DNA from: an uncultured Prevotellaceae bacterium
GTDB taxonomy: Bacteria > Bacteroidota > Bacteroidia > Bacteroidales > Bacteroidaceae
DNA: 34,095 nucleotides
Assembly (NCBI GenBank): GCA_902800585.1
Contig: CADCEW010000046.1
Coordinates: 1-34,095, forward strand
Reading direction: 5' to 3'
Shown in pieces: positions 9,301 through 17,491 of the stretch (the first letter of the stretch is position 1; every line of letters begins with the position of its first letter). The notes under the pieces were generated by a model. The model had not been told where the DNA came from. It saw only the letters and a program-made list of their open reading frames with translations, and did no database searches. A program made the translations under genes and the position numbers.

Positions 9301-9597
9301 GCTAAGTTCTTCAATGAGAACGGTGTCGAGGCTACTGCTGTCTGCTGGCCTGACGAGAACGGCGAGAATAACGTGATGGACATGATTGCCAACCACGCTT
9401 TCGACCTCATCGTCAACGTACCGAAGAACCATACCAAGCGTGAGTTGACAAATGGTTATCGCATCCGTCGTGGTGCCATCGACCATAACATCCCGCTGAT
9501 GACCAACGTACGTCTTGCTAAAGCCTTCATCGAGGCATTCACTGCCATGAAGGAAGAGGATATCAAGATCAAGAGTTGGCAGGAGTATAATTCTTAG
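6334..9597 (+). CDS. carB: carbamoyl-phosphate synthase large subunit
   Basis: 1087 residues (E. coli CarB is 1073). The two homologous halves each carry a pre-ATP-grasp and an ATP-grasp domain: VLGSGALKIGQAGEFDYSG then RSAYALGGLGSG in the first, and VMGSGAYRIGSSVEFDW then RPSYVLSGAAMNV in the second. An MGS-like allosteric domain follows at the C-terminus (about 955-1087, VLISSGAAKGKVSLLEPA, KVYATGGTAKFF). It makes carbamoyl phosphate from ATP, bicarbonate and glutamine-derived ammonia for pyrimidines and arginine, together with CarA, which is not in this window. The frame is open back to a TTG at 6295, but that lies over the -7 box; ATG 6334 gives the expected MKKQLKKVLVLGSG start. Several motifs match animal CPS1/CAD more than E. 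coli. Confidence 0.96.
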   Translation: MKKQLKKVLVLGSGALKIGQAGEFDYSGSQALKALREEGISSVLVNPNIATIQTSEGIADKVYFQPVTTHFVTEIIKKERPDGILLAFGGQTALNCGTELYQKGVLKEYGVEVLGTSVEAIMNTEDRDLFVKKLGEVDLKVPVSHAVENMEDALKAAREIGFPIMIRSAYALGGLGSGICPDEKAFVELAESAFTFAPQILVEESLKGWKEIEFECIRDANDRCFTVASMENFDPLGIHTGESIVVAPTCSLSEEQVKMLQELTIKCVKHLGIVGECNIQFAFNANTNDYRIIEINARLSRSSALASKATGYPLAFVAAKIALGYTLDQIGEMGTTSSAYVAPSLDYMICKIPRWDLTKFVGVSRQIGSSMKSVGEIMSIGRSFEEMIQKGLRMIGQGMHGFVGNDHTKFDNLEDALANPTDLRIFAIAQALEEGYSIDHIEELTKIDKWFLERLKHIVDLKHQLMEYNQIEDLPTSLLLEVKQCGFSDFQIARFVLKPKSGNMEKENLAVRQYRKSKGILPSVKRIPTVASEHPELTNYLYFTYTHEPAFSEKSDIATYSAKHDINYFNNEKSVVVMGSGAYRIGSSVEFDWCSVNAINTARKLGYKSIMINYNPETVSTDYDMCDRLYFDELSLERVLDVIELEQPKGVIVSVGGQIPNNLAMKLYRQGVPVLGTSPVNIDRAENRDKFSAMLDKLGIDQPRWRALTSFEDVKEFVEEVGYPVLVRPSYVLSGAAMNVCYDEEELHRFLNMATEVSKEFPVVVSKFMTETKEIEFDAVADKGEVVEYAISEHVEYAGVHSGDATMVFPAQHIYFSTIRQIKKISRKIAAELNISGPFNIQFLAKNREVKVIECNLRASRSFPFVSKILKRNFIETATKIMLDAPYQKPEKSEFDIDRIGVKASQFSFARLQNADPVLGVDMSSTGEVGCLGDDLNEALLNALIATGYRLPKKSVLISSGAAKGKVSLLEPAQQLVKKGYKVYATGGTAKFFNENGVEATAVCWPDENGENNVMDMIANHAFDLIVNVPKNHTKRELTNGYRIRRGAIDHNIPLMTNVRLAKAFIEAFTAMKEEDIKIKSWQEYNS

Positions 9598-9613
9598 TTT
9601 AAAGTATTAAGTA

Positions 9614-9651
9614 TTTAAAGTTTAGAGTTTAGTGTTTAAAGTTTAGAGTTT
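9614..9651. repeat. AT-rich direct repeat, 17 bp twice at 21-bp period
   Basis: TTTAAAGTTTAGAGTTT occurs at 9614-9630 and again at 9635-9651; degenerate copies precede it from 9598. The second copy supplies the first two bases of the TTG start codon of the next gene. A similar string lies on the minus strand at 32078-32100. Confidence 0.8.
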
Positions 9652-10276
9652 GAAAAATATTTTTTCTATTCCATTAATACTCCTGTGCCTATTGTTCTCA
9701 TTGGGAATACAGGCACAGGAGTCTGCTAATGCACAACAAGCACGAAAGATGTTTGATGAGGCATACCAGATGATGTATGGTCCTCAGGGTTCTCAGTTGC
9801 AGTACTCCGTGAATATCGTCGGTCTTTATAAGACACAGGGAACCATCTGGACGAAAGGTAAGAAGAGTAAGTTCATCGACGAGAAATATGTTGCATGGAA
9901 TGATGATGTCACGTACTATCGCTTAGAACGGAAGAAAAAGACCATCACTATCTTTGGTGCCCATTCTGAAGAACGTGACAAGTATGCTTCCAAGTTTAAG
10001 TTTTCGCCCGATAATTACACCTACAGCATCAAGGACGCCCCCCAAAAGGGCTATTATATTACGTTGAAGGCTAAGAAGAATGTGAAGGGTATCAAAGAGG
10101 CGCGTGTCCTACTCGACCATCATACCCACTACCCTATCAATGTGCGTGTCAAGGTCGGTATCTTCCATACGACCATCAAAATCAGTAATTTCAAAGTAGG
10201 AGGCATCACTGACCAGTTGTTCGTCTTCCCGAAATCCCAATACGAAAACGGCTACAAATACATCGACAAACGATAA
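9650..10276 (+). CDS. secreted LolA-like protein (TTG start)
   Basis: 208 residues. The start is TTG at 9650: an in-frame TAG at 9644-9646 rules out anything further upstream, and reading from TTG gives a good type I signal peptide (MKNIFSIPLILLCLLFSLG, cleavage likely after IQA). The mature part is about 185 residues of mixed beta-strand character (YSVNIVGLYKTQGTIWTKGK, KKTITIFGAHSE, HYPINVRVKVG), consistent with the LolA/LolB-like half-barrel fold of Bacteroidota periplasmic proteins. It lies 5 bp ahead of the GH127 gene, so the two are likely cotranscribed. True lipoprotein carrier activity is not established; the fold assignment is moderate. Confidence 0.7.
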   Translation: MKNIFSIPLILLCLLFSLGIQAQESANAQQARKMFDEAYQMMYGPQGSQLQYSVNIVGLYKTQGTIWTKGKKSKFIDEKYVAWNDDVTYYRLERKKKTITIFGAHSEERDKYASKFKFSPDNYTYSIKDAPQKGYYITLKAKKNVKGIKEARVLLDHHTHYPINVRVKVGIFHTTIKISNFKVGGITDQLFVFPKSQYENGYKYIDKR

Positions 10277-10281
10277 AACCT

Positions 10282-12681
10282 ATGAAGAAAACGATTATCC
10301 TTTCCGCATTCCTGGTCTTCTGCACCATGGCGAAGGCACAAGACAAACTTTATGCTGACGAGTTTCCGCTCGGTGATGTGACACTTTTAGACGGTCCACA
10401 GAAGAAGGCTCGTGACCTGAACATCAAGACACTGTTGCAGTATGACAATGACCGTCTGTTGGCTCCTTATCTCAAAGAGGCAGGACTGACACCCAAAGGG
10501 AAGTCATATCCTAACTGGGACGGATTGGATGGACATGTAGGTGGACACTATCTGACAGCCATGGCTATCAATGCTGCGACAGGAAGTAAGGAGTGTCAGC
10601 AGCGTATGGAATACTGGATTAGTGAATTACAGGCCTGTGCCGATGCCAATGCCAAGAATCATCCTGAGTGGGGAAAAGGTTATGTCGGCGGAGTACCAGG
10701 CAGCGACCGCATCTGGTCGGCGTTCAAGAAAGGTGACTTCGGACCATACCATAGCGCTTGGGTACCGTTCTATAATCTTCATAAGACATATGCAGGTCTG
10801 CGCGATGCATGGGTATATTGTGGCAACGAGCAAGCCAAACAACTCTTCTTAAACTTCTGCGATTGGGCTATCGACCTGACAGCAGGGCTCTCGGATGCTC
10901 AGATGGAGCGTGCTCTAGATACAGAGCATGGCGGCATGAATGAGGTATTGGCTGATGCCTATGCTATCACAGGCGACAAGAAATACCTGGATGTAGCACG
11001 TCGCTTCTCACATCGCAGACTGCTGAACCCGCTGATGCAGCGTCGTGACTGTCTCGATAACATGCATGCCAACACACAGGTACCTAAGGTGGTGGGCTTT
11101 GAACGCATCGCTGAACTGGCTGGCGACGAGGCTTATCATACGGCTGGTGCTTATTTCTGGGACATCGTGACAGGTGAACGTTCCTTGGCTTTCGGCGGAA
11201 ATAGCCGTCGTGAACATTTCCCCAGCAAAGAGGCCTGTTCGGATTTCATCAATGATATCGACGGTCCAGAGACCTGTAATACCAACAATATGTTGAAACT
11301 CACCGAGGACCTGCATCGTCGCAACCCTGAGGCACGCTATGCCGATTTCTATGAGTTGGCGACATTCAATCATATCTTGTCCAGCCAACATCCTGAACAT
11401 GGTGGTTATGTTTACTTCACATCGGCTCGTCCACGCCATTACCGTAACTACTCTGCCCCTAATGAGGCCATGTGGTGTTGTGTAGGTACGGGTATGGAGA
11501 ACCACGGAAAGTATGGACAGTTTATTTATACACATCATGGTGACGCCCTCTATGTCAACCTGTTTGTCAATTCAGAACTGAATTGGAAGAATCAGGATAA
11601 TCAGAATACTCCGAATATTCAGAACATTCAGATTCGTCAGGAAACAGCTTTCCCCTATGCTGAGACCAGTCGTATCACTATCATGCAGGGAAAGGGACAG
11701 TTTGCAATGATGGTACGCTATCCAGGTTGGGTAAAGCCTGGGCAGTTCTCTGTCAAAGTGAATGGCAATCCTGTCAGTATCGTTACTGGTCCATCATCCT
11801 ATGTCAGCATTGACCGCAACTGGAAGAAAGGCGATGTGATAGACATCACTTTCCCGATGTATAACTATGTAAAGTATCTGCCCAACCTGCCACAGTATAT
11901 CGCCCTAATGCATGGTCCTGTGATGCTTGCCATGAAAACGGGTACGGAGGACTTGGCACATCTTATTGCCGACGACAGTCGCTTCGGTCAGTATGCCAGT
12001 GGCAAGAAACTGCCTATCGACCAGGCACCTATCCTTATCAATAACAATATCGAAGACATTGCCAACCAGTTGCAACCCGTTGCAGGAAAGCCTCTCCACT
12101 TCACCCTCACGACGAAGATGGAAAATGCTATCCGCAATGAACTGATGCCTTTCTTCGAACTTCACGACGCACGCTATATGATGTACTGGCTGGCGCTCTC
12201 TGAGGATAATTACAAAGGTTATCTTGACAATCTGGCAAAGGCAGAACTGGAACGTCAGGCGCTGGAAGCACGTACTGTCGACAAGGTACAGCCAGGTGAA
12301 CAGCAACCTGAGAGCGACCACTTTATGGAGACCGACCAGTCACAGATAGGTAACTCCAATGATGTCTTCTTCCGCGATGCCAGTGACAGTCATTATTTCA
12401 GTTATCTGATGCAGACAGGTGGACAGACCGACCTCAGCCTCCGTCTGAAGTATTGGGGCGTCGGCGAATGGAAGAGTCATGAGTTTGATATCCTCGTGGA
12501 TAACGTTTTGGTGAAAGAGGTTAACAACACAGGCAAGTACCGTATCTCTGAGTTTAAGTACGAGACTTATCCCATTCCTGCCGAGTTGTTGAATGGTAAA
12601 AAGCAGGTGCGTGTGAAGTTTGTGGCTAAGCCTCACAAGCAGATTGGAGAAATCTACGAAGTAAGACTGGTGAAAAACTGA
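10282..12681 (+). CDS. GH127/GH146-type beta-L-arabinofuranosidase, secreted
   Basis: 799 residues with a type I signal peptide (cleavage after AKA, about residue 19). The catalytic (alpha/alpha)6 domain spans about 30-430. In the characterised GH127 enzyme HypBA1 a zinc site uses one Glu and three Cys, with one Cys as nucleophile; the equivalents here are E330 and C332 (GPETCNTNNML) and C399-C400 (MWCCVGTG), with E311 (RREHF) a likely acid/base residue. A beta-sandwich region (about 440-640) and a C-terminal DUF6805-like domain (about 690-799) follow. It probably releases L-arabinofuranose from plant polysaccharides in the periplasm. No SusC/SusD pair is adjacent. Residues 437-451 are built from a 9-bp tandem repeat. 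Confidence 0.88.
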   Translation: MKKTIILSAFLVFCTMAKAQDKLYADEFPLGDVTLLDGPQKKARDLNIKTLLQYDNDRLLAPYLKEAGLTPKGKSYPNWDGLDGHVGGHYLTAMAINAATGSKECQQRMEYWISELQACADANAKNHPEWGKGYVGGVPGSDRIWSAFKKGDFGPYHSAWVPFYNLHKTYAGLRDAWVYCGNEQAKQLFLNFCDWAIDLTAGLSDAQMERALDTEHGGMNEVLADAYAITGDKKYLDVARRFSHRRLLNPLMQRRDCLDNMHANTQVPKVVGFERIAELAGDEAYHTAGAYFWDIVTGERSLAFGGNSRREHFPSKEACSDFINDIDGPETCNTNNMLKLTEDLHRRNPEARYADFYELATFNHILSSQHPEHGGYVYFTSARPRHYRNYSAPNEAMWCCVGTGMENHGKYGQFIYTHHGDALYVNLFVNSELNWKNQDNQNTPNIQNIQIRQETAFPYAETSRITIMQGKGQFAMMVRYPGWVKPGQFSVKVNGNPVSIVTGPSSYVSIDRNWKKGDVIDITFPMYNYVKYLPNLPQYIALMHGPVMLAMKTGTEDLAHLIADDSRFGQYASGKKLPIDQAPILINNNIEDIANQLQPVAGKPLHFTLTTKMENAIRNELMPFFELHDARYMMYWLALSEDNYKGYLDNLAKAELERQALEARTVDKVQPGEQQPESDHFMETDQSQIGNSNDVFFRDASDSHYFSYLMQTGGQTDLSLRLKYWGVGEWKSHEFDILVDNVLVKEVNNTGKYRISEFKYETYPIPAELLNGKKQVRVKFVAKPHKQIGEIYEVRLVKN
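11590..11634 (+). repeat. intragenic 9-bp tandem repeat in the GH127 gene
   Basis: Five 9-bp units (AATCAGGAT, AATCAGAAT, ACTCCGAAT, ATTCAGAAC, ATTCAGATT) are read as NQD-NQN-TPN-IQN-IQI. They sit at the edge between the catalytic domain and the beta-sandwich. The unit matches those in trmB and glmM. Confidence 0.7.
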
Positions 12682-12691
12682 CAGACAAAAA

Positions 12692-13822
12692 TCAAATAAA
12701 CGAATTGAGGAGGCGGATGATTTTATCGGCTTCCTCTTTTGTTATGGCTGGATGACAAGGAATACTCAGTTCCTCCCGATGGATGCGTTCCGTCACAGGA
12801 AGTAACAGTTGACCCCATGTGCTATAGCATTTCTGCTGATGGGGAGGAATGGGATAATGAATCTGTGTCTCTACCCCATTCGCTTTCAGATAAGCCTGTA
12901 ACTCGTCACGACGCTCACAAAGGATAGGAAAGATATGCCATACACTATCCCTGTCTGACTGCGGTATCAGGATCAATGGATTGTTTACCTTATTAATATA
13001 CAAGGACGCTATCTCCTTGCGTCGTTGGTTCGCCTCATCCAAGTATTTTAGTTTAACATCAAGGATGGCTGCCTGTATCTCATCAATACGAGAGTTACAC
13101 CCGATATAGTCATGGACATACTTCTGCTGACTACCATAATTACCTAAGGCACTGACAATGGTAGCAAGTTCAGCGTCATTGGTCGTAATGGCTCCTGCAT
13201 CGCCTAAAGCACCAAGATTCTTTGCAGGATAGAAACTATGACCGGCAGCATCGCCCAAACTGCCAGTTCTCATGAGCCTACCCCCAGCCCCTTCGGAGGG
13301 GAGGAGTTTGAGATAGGCTTTGCACCCATGCGCTTGGGCATTATCTTCAATGAGTTTCAGGTTATGCTGACGACAGATTTCCCCTATCCTCTCTGTATAA
13401 GCACAACGACCATAGAGATGAACAATCATCATGGCTTTAGTACGGGAGGTAATGGCTTGCTCGATAAGCGTATCGTCAATCTGAAGAGTATGAATGTCAG
13501 GCTCCACAAGGACAGGTTTCAATCCGTTCTCCGTAATAGAAAGAATGGAGGCAATATACGTATTAGCAGGAACGATGACCTCATCGCCCTCTTGCATCAC
13601 ACCCATTTCCTTATAGGCACGAAGTATCAGGGTCAGTGCGTCAAGTCCATTGGCACAACCTACACAGTATTTCGTACCGATATACGCTGCATAATGTTCC
13701 TCGAAGCGACGGGTAGCCTCGCCTTTGAGATACCATCCTTTTTGCAGTACGTCATCAATGGCTTGCCGCATATCTTCCTCATAGGGAGTATTTACCCATT
13801 TCAATTCCAGATACTTGATCAT
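12692..13822 (-). CDS. dTDP-3-oxo-6-deoxyhexose aminotransferase (DegT/DnrJ/EryC1 family)
   Basis: 376 residues. Fold-type I PLP aminotransferase of sugar-nucleotide type: [16 protein letters not shown] near the N-terminus, [20 protein letters not shown] (about 158-166) and the PLP lysine K201 in [15 protein letters not shown]. Together with the 3,4-ketoisomerase two genes upstream it fits FdtB/QdtB, which aminates C3 of the dTDP-3-keto sugar. It is the last gene of the directon, overlaps the preceding gene by 4 bp (ATGA) and converges with the GH127 gene 10 bp away. Residues 169-183 are an in-frame insert made by a palindromic DNA repeat, 18 residues before the PLP lysine. Which amino sugar is made (Fuc3N or Qui3N) cannot be read from the sequence. 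Confidence 0.85.
   Translation of the reverse strand: MIKYLELKWVNTPYEEDMRQAIDDVLQKGWYLKGEATRRFEEHYAAYIGTKYCVGCANGLDALTLILRAYKEMGVMQEGDEVIVPANTYIASILSITENGLKPVLVEPDIHTLQIDDTLIEQAITSRTKAMMIVHLYGRCAYTERIGEICRQHNLKLIEDNAQAHGCKAYLKLLPSEGAGGRLMRTGSLGDAAGHSFYPAKNLGALGDAGAITTNDAELATIVSALGNYGSQQKYVHDYIGCNSRIDEIQAAILDVKLKYLDEANQRRKEIASLYINKVNNPLILIPQSDRDSVWHIFPILCERRDELQAYLKANGVETQIHYPIPPHQQKCYSTWGQLLLPVTERIHREELSIPCHPAITKEEADKIIRLLNSFI
13274..13319. repeat. 45-bp palindromic insert inside the aminotransferase gene
   Basis: AGCCTA (13275-13280) and TAGGCT (13314-13319) are complementary outer arms; the core CCCCTTCGGAGGGG folds as a small hairpin. The segment is 15 codons long and in frame, adding [15 protein letters not shown] between the conserved blocks NAQAHGCK and [10 protein letters not shown]. 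Its C-rich and G-rich halves differ from the surrounding base use. Confidence 0.75.
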
Positions 13823-14763
13823 AGGTCGTACTCATAGATATCATAACACAAACCTCGCGCACCAAAGCCTTCCTTTTGGAATACAAGTGTCTCGTTGAGT
13901 CCGCTACCATCGGCGTTCTCCGTGGAGCGACCAAAATCGAAATATGACCAGTCCTTGTAATTATGGTGCATAATACGGTCGTAAATAATATCGATAGCAC
14001 CAAGGCGCTTTCCTTCTGGAGTGGCAGAACTATACTGTGCATGCACCACTTGTGGTGTGATGTAGAGTACCACACCGCCCAACACACGACTCTCCTTAAC
14101 AGCCTGATAAAGTACGATATTATTGGGAAAACGACCATGGAGCAGTTCTATCTCTTCAAGACTATGGACGGGATGGATACCATATTTCGTTCCTAGATTG
14201 TCTGTCAATACTCTCCAGAAATCGGCATAGTTACTTGAGCGTTCCACACTGATACCAGCACGCTCAGCACGGACAACACCACGGCGACGAACACGCTCCC
14301 AACATAGATTTGCACCAAGGAAGATGTTAGTGGAAAAATCGCGGGCAACTATGCGCGCCTTGCACTCATGATAAAGTGCATAGAGATCCTCCTCGGCAGA
14401 CAAACGATGGTATATCCATGGGATGGCCTTATAGACTACATGTTTCACTCCCTCGCTACGCAACAGGTCATTTAATTCGTGGAATAATATCATCGTCTCA
14501 GCGATGGTCAGTTGCGCACTCATCAACAATCCGCCATAGGTGAGACCGCGATGCGTGAAGAGTATATCGTCGTCAATATGGGCAGGCAGCACAGCTAACA
14601 ATCTCTTTCCGCAAAAGAACATCAGGGAGAAGTCCTTGAAGCGGTCAGCATGATAGTCCATATACCCACGGTCGAAGAGGAACGTGCCGTTCTTCGACTG
14701 CGCCACGAATGCGTTCCATTCTACAGCTTTGTCTGGGGTATATCGCACTATCTCGAACATCAC
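13819..14763 (-). CDS. GNAT/FemAB-like acyltransferase
   Basis: 314 residues, cytoplasmic, no signal peptide. The layout matches the double-GNAT (FemAB-like) family common in Bacteroidota: an N-terminal half with [15 protein letters not shown] and LAVLPAHI, a basic segment [15 protein letters not shown] (about 160-175), and a C-terminal half with [10 protein letters not shown] and YFDFGRSTE. It lies between the ketoisomerase and the aminotransferase of a dTDP-3-amino sugar pathway, where an N-acyltransferase is expected (the FdtC step). That role is inferred from context, because characterised FdtC enzymes belong to a different fold. It overlaps fdtB by 4 bp. Confidence 0.7.
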   Translation of the reverse strand: MMFEIVRYTPDKAVEWNAFVAQSKNGTFLFDRGYMDYHADRFKDFSLMFFCGKRLLAVLPAHIDDDILFTHRGLTYGGLLMSAQLTIAETMILFHELNDLLRSEGVKHVVYKAIPWIYHRLSAEEDLYALYHECKARIVARDFSTNIFLGANLCWERVRRRGVVRAERAGISVERSSNYADFWRVLTDNLGTKYGIHPVHSLEEIELLHGRFPNNIVLYQAVKESRVLGGVVLYITPQVVHAQYSSATPEGKRLGAIDIIYDRIMHHNYKDWSYFDFGRSTENADGSGLNETLVFQKEGFGARGLCYDIYEYDL

Positions 14764-14771
14764 TCTTTCTT

Positions 14772-14803
14772 CGTTATCACGTTATAACGTTATACCGTTA
14801 TCA
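14772..14803. repeat. 8-bp tandem repeat across the ketoisomerase stop codon
   Basis: Four units of CGTTATNN (CA, AA, AC, CA) run from 14772 to 14803. On the minus strand they encode the last residues of the ketoisomerase and its TAA (14784-14782), and continue into the gap before the acyltransferase gene. Because 8 is not a multiple of 3, gain or loss of a unit would change the protein's end. Confidence 0.75.
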
Positions 14804-15198
14804 CGACCTATACATTTCAGAAACTCGTCGTAATCATAGATATAGTCGTCCTCATCATAATGCTCTGAGGCAAGTACCAAACATACGGCACCCGACGAGA
14901 AGTCATCGAGGGTGCGCCATATCTTGGTGTCAATCAACAAGCCCTGCCACGGATGATTCAGTAATATCGTCTCGCGTTCCTTCCCATTATCAAGGGTTAC
15001 ATGAAATGAGCCACTTAAAGCAATAACAAACTGTTTCAGACACTTATGGGCATGACCTCCCCTACTCTCACCACCAGGTACATCGTAAACCCAGTAGGCA
15101 CGCTTGATATCAAAAGGCACCATCTCCTGTGCCTCCGCAAACGTTAGGTTGCCACGGGGGTCTACGATTTTAGGGAGGTCTATCAGTTGTCCTATCAT
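14782..15198 (-). CDS. fdtA: dTDP-4-oxo-6-deoxyglucose 3,4-ketoisomerase (WxcM-like cupin)
   Basis: 138 residues, the usual size for FdtA/QdtA/WxcM-like cupins. Motifs seen are [31 protein letters not shown] (cupin with the family's HAH pair), [15 protein letters not shown] and [18 protein letters not shown]. It moves the keto group of dTDP-4-keto-6-deoxyglucose from C4 to C3, ahead of the aminotransferase. It overlaps the purT stop by 4 bp and is followed by the acyltransferase. FdtA and QdtA differ in the C4 configuration they produce and are not safely told apart here. Confidence 0.85.
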   Translation of the reverse strand: MIGQLIDLPKIVDPRGNLTFAEAQEMVPFDIKRAYWVYDVPGGESRGGHAHKCLKQFVIALSGSFHVTLDNGKERETILLNHPWQGLLIDTKIWRTLDDFSSGAVCLVLASEHYDEDDYIYDYDEFLKCIGRDNGITL

Positions 15199-16376
15199 TT
15201 CTTCATATAAGGATCAGTTCCTAATACCGTTGAGGCAAGTCGCTTACACTTGTCACGCAAGGCATTGACATCATCGCCTAACTCACCATAGCAGAGGACA
15301 ATACCCATGCGGCGACCCTTATGAGCCTCAGGCTTTCCGAAGATACGGATACGGGTACGGTCTTCTTTCAAAGCCTCTACGAAGTTATAATCCAGTGGTC
15401 CTACTTTCTCTTCAGGTGAAAGGATAACGGCAGAGGCTCCTGCATGCTCCAGATGGATCCCAGCAATAGGCAATCCCATCACAGCACGGAAATGGAGTTC
15501 AAACTCAGAAAGGTTAGTGGTATGACCTAAGGTCACCATGCCTGTATCGTGTGGACGAGGACTCAACTCTGAGAAGATGACCTCACCCTGACGTGTCAGG
15601 AAAAACTCTACGCCCCAGATACCATAGCCTGTGAGTGCCTTCGTCACCTGGTCCGCCATGTTCTGCGCCTGTTTGAGAGCCTCATCACTAATCTTATAAG
15701 GTTGCCATGACTCACGATAGTCACCACCCTTCTGCACATGTCCGATAGGAGGACAGAAGATAGTGGGTGCATTCTTCTGTGTCACTGTCAGCAAGGTAAA
15801 CTCCGACTCGAAGTCAATGAATTCCTCAATAATGACTTCCTTCACGTCACCGCGACTGCCTTCCATAGCTTCCTTGAAAGCCTGTTCTAACTCATCGTCG
15901 TTATGGACATAGCTCTGTCCGTGACCTGATGATGACATCAGAGGCTTTACCACACAGGGGAAACCAATCTCGTCGGCAGCCTTCTTGAACTCGTCGAAGG
16001 TCTTGGCATAGAAATATTTTGCCGTACGAAGACCTAAGTCGCGAGAGGCAAGGTCACGGATGGCACGACGGTTCATCGTGAAATTGACGGCACGGGCAGA
16101 AGGAACAACCTGGATACCCTCTTTCTCGAAATCAAAGAGGCGCTCTGTGCGGATAGCTTCAATCTCAGGCACGATGATGTCAGGCTGATGTTTCCTGACA
16201 GCGGCAGCAAGGGCATCACCATCAAGCATGGAGAATACCTCACGCTCATCAGCTACCTGCATGGCAGGTGCATCATTATAACGGTCGCAAGCCACTACAT
16301 AAGCACCAGCCCGCTTGGCGGCAATCACGAACTCCTTACCTAACTCACCACTTCCCAGTAATAGAATCTTCTTCAT
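15195..16376 (-). CDS. purT: formate-dependent phosphoribosylglycinamide formyltransferase
   Basis: 393 residues (E. coli PurT is 392). ATP-grasp enzyme that formylates GAR from formate and ATP. Family blocks are present throughout: [11 protein letters not shown] at the N-terminus, [40 protein letters not shown] (phosphate loop), [25 protein letters not shown] and the C-terminal [16 protein letters not shown]. It looks like a canonical purine-pathway enzyme, yet it is embedded between rfbB and fdtA with a 4-bp overlap. It could be there by chance, or could supply formylation for an N-formyl amino sugar; nothing in the sequence shows the latter. Confidence 0.93.
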   Translation of the reverse strand: MKKILLLGSGELGKEFVIAAKRAGAYVVACDRYNDAPAMQVADEREVFSMLDGDALAAAVRKHQPDIIVPEIEAIRTERLFDFEKEGIQVVPSARAVNFTMNRRAIRDLASRDLGLRTAKYFYAKTFDEFKKAADEIGFPCVVKPLMSSSGHGQSYVHNDDELEQAFKEAMEGSRGDVKEVIIEEFIDFESEFTLLTVTQKNAPTIFCPPIGHVQKGGDYRESWQPYKISDEALKQAQNMADQVTKALTGYGIWGVEFFLTRQGEVIFSELSPRPHDTGMVTLGHTTNLSEFELHFRAVMGLPIAGIHLEHAGASAVILSPEEKVGPLDYNFVEALKEDRTRIRIFGKPEAHKGRRMGIVLCYGELGDDVNALRDKCKRLASTVLGTDPYMKK

Positions 16377-16396
16377 AATCAGTATTTGTTTTGTTA

Positions 16397-16474
16397 TTAT
16401 CTGTTAGCATACATATTATCGTAATATTTCTGGTAATCGCCAGAGGTTACATTATCCAGCCACTCCTGATTCAT
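16397..16474 (-). pseudogene. detached C-terminal remnant of rfbB
   Basis: Just past the rfbB stop, the minus strand in another frame reads NQEWLDNVTSGDYQKYY and ends with DNMYANR and TAA at 16399-16397. This is the usual C-terminus of dTDP-glucose 4,6-dehydratase. About 20 codons that normally join it to ELG are missing, an estimated 58-bp deletion that shifts the frame. Confidence 0.8.
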
Positions 16475-17475
16475 CCGAGTTCCTTCTGTAACTTGGTACT
16501 ATCGATGGCATAACGCAGATCATGTCCGGCACGGTCGGTCACGAAAGTGATAAGGTCCATATCTGCACCTTCCGGACGTCCTAACAGTCTGTCAACAGTA
16601 TTGATGACCACCTTGATGATATCGATATTCTTCCACTCATTGAAGCCACCGATATTGTAAGTCTCGGCAATCATTCCCTGATGGAAGATCAGGTCGATGG
16701 CACGGGCATGGTCCTCTACAAACAGCCAGTCGCGCACGTTCTCACCCTTGCCATAGACAGGTAACGGTTTACGATGACGGATATTGTTGATGAACAAAGG
16801 AATCAGTTTCTCAGGGAACTGATACGGGCCGTAGTTGTTCGAGCAGTTCGTTACGATGACAGGCATACCATAGGTATCATGATAGGCACGTACGAAATGG
16901 TCGCTTGATGCTTTGGCTGCACTATAGGGAGAGTGTGGATTATACTTCGTGGTCTCCAAGAAGAACTTGTCACCGTATGCCAAGTGATGCTCTGACGAGG
17001 AAGCCGTTGTAGTGAAAGGCGGCTCAATACCCTCTGGGTGTGTCAACTCCAGGGCACCATATACCTCATCGGTAGAGATATGATAGAAGCGTTTGCCTTC
17101 ATAACGCTCAGGCAGAGACTCCCAATAAAGTTTTGCTGCCTGCAGCAGGCTCAGCGTACCCATCACATTGGTCTTGGCAAAGGTGAAGGGGTCTTTGATA
17201 CTTCTGTCCACATGACTCTCGGCAGCCAAGTGGATGATACCGTCCACCTTCTTGTCCTGCATCAGCTTATAGAAGGCATCGAAGTCACAGATATCCATCT
17301 TCACAAACTCATAGTTGGGCTTGTCCTCGATATCCTTCAAATTAGCGAGATTACCCGCATACGTCAACTTGTCGAGGTTGATGATGTGATAATCAGGATA
17401 CTTGTTCACAAACAGGCGCACCACATGGCTTCCGATAAAACCTGCGCCACCAGTAATTACAATTGTTCGTTTCAT
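16471..17475 (-). CDS. rfbB: dTDP-glucose 4,6-dehydratase, C-terminally truncated by a frameshifting deletion
   Basis: 334 residues. Extended SDR enzyme that turns dTDP-glucose into dTDP-4-keto-6-deoxyglucose, the precursor for the downstream sugar genes. Seen are the Rossmann motif TGGAGFIGSHV (8-18), HLAAESHVDRSI, HISTDEVYG (catalytic T/D/E region), the YSAAKASSDH tyrosine-lysine pair, NNYGPYQFPEKLIP and GENVRDWLFVEDH. It stops abruptly after LQKELG, where homologues continue with about 45 more residues; the last 24 or so remain readable in another frame downstream. All catalytic residues are kept, but part of the C-terminal substrate-binding domain is lost, so activity is doubtful. Assembly error is a live alternative. 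It begins 16 bp after the YfcE gene. Confidence 0.88.
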   Translation of the reverse strand: MKRTIVITGGAGFIGSHVVRLFVNKYPDYHIINLDKLTYAGNLANLKDIEDKPNYEFVKMDICDFDAFYKLMQDKKVDGIIHLAAESHVDRSIKDPFTFAKTNVMGTLSLLQAAKLYWESLPERYEGKRFYHISTDEVYGALELTHPEGIEPPFTTTASSSEHHLAYGDKFFLETTKYNPHSPYSAAKASSDHFVRAYHDTYGMPVIVTNCSNNYGPYQFPEKLIPLFINNIRHRKPLPVYGKGENVRDWLFVEDHARAIDLIFHQGMIAETYNIGGFNEWKNIDIIKVVINTVDRLLGRPEGADMDLITFVTDRAGHDLRYAIDSTKLQKELG

Positions 17476-17491
17476 ATCTATTTGTTTTTTA

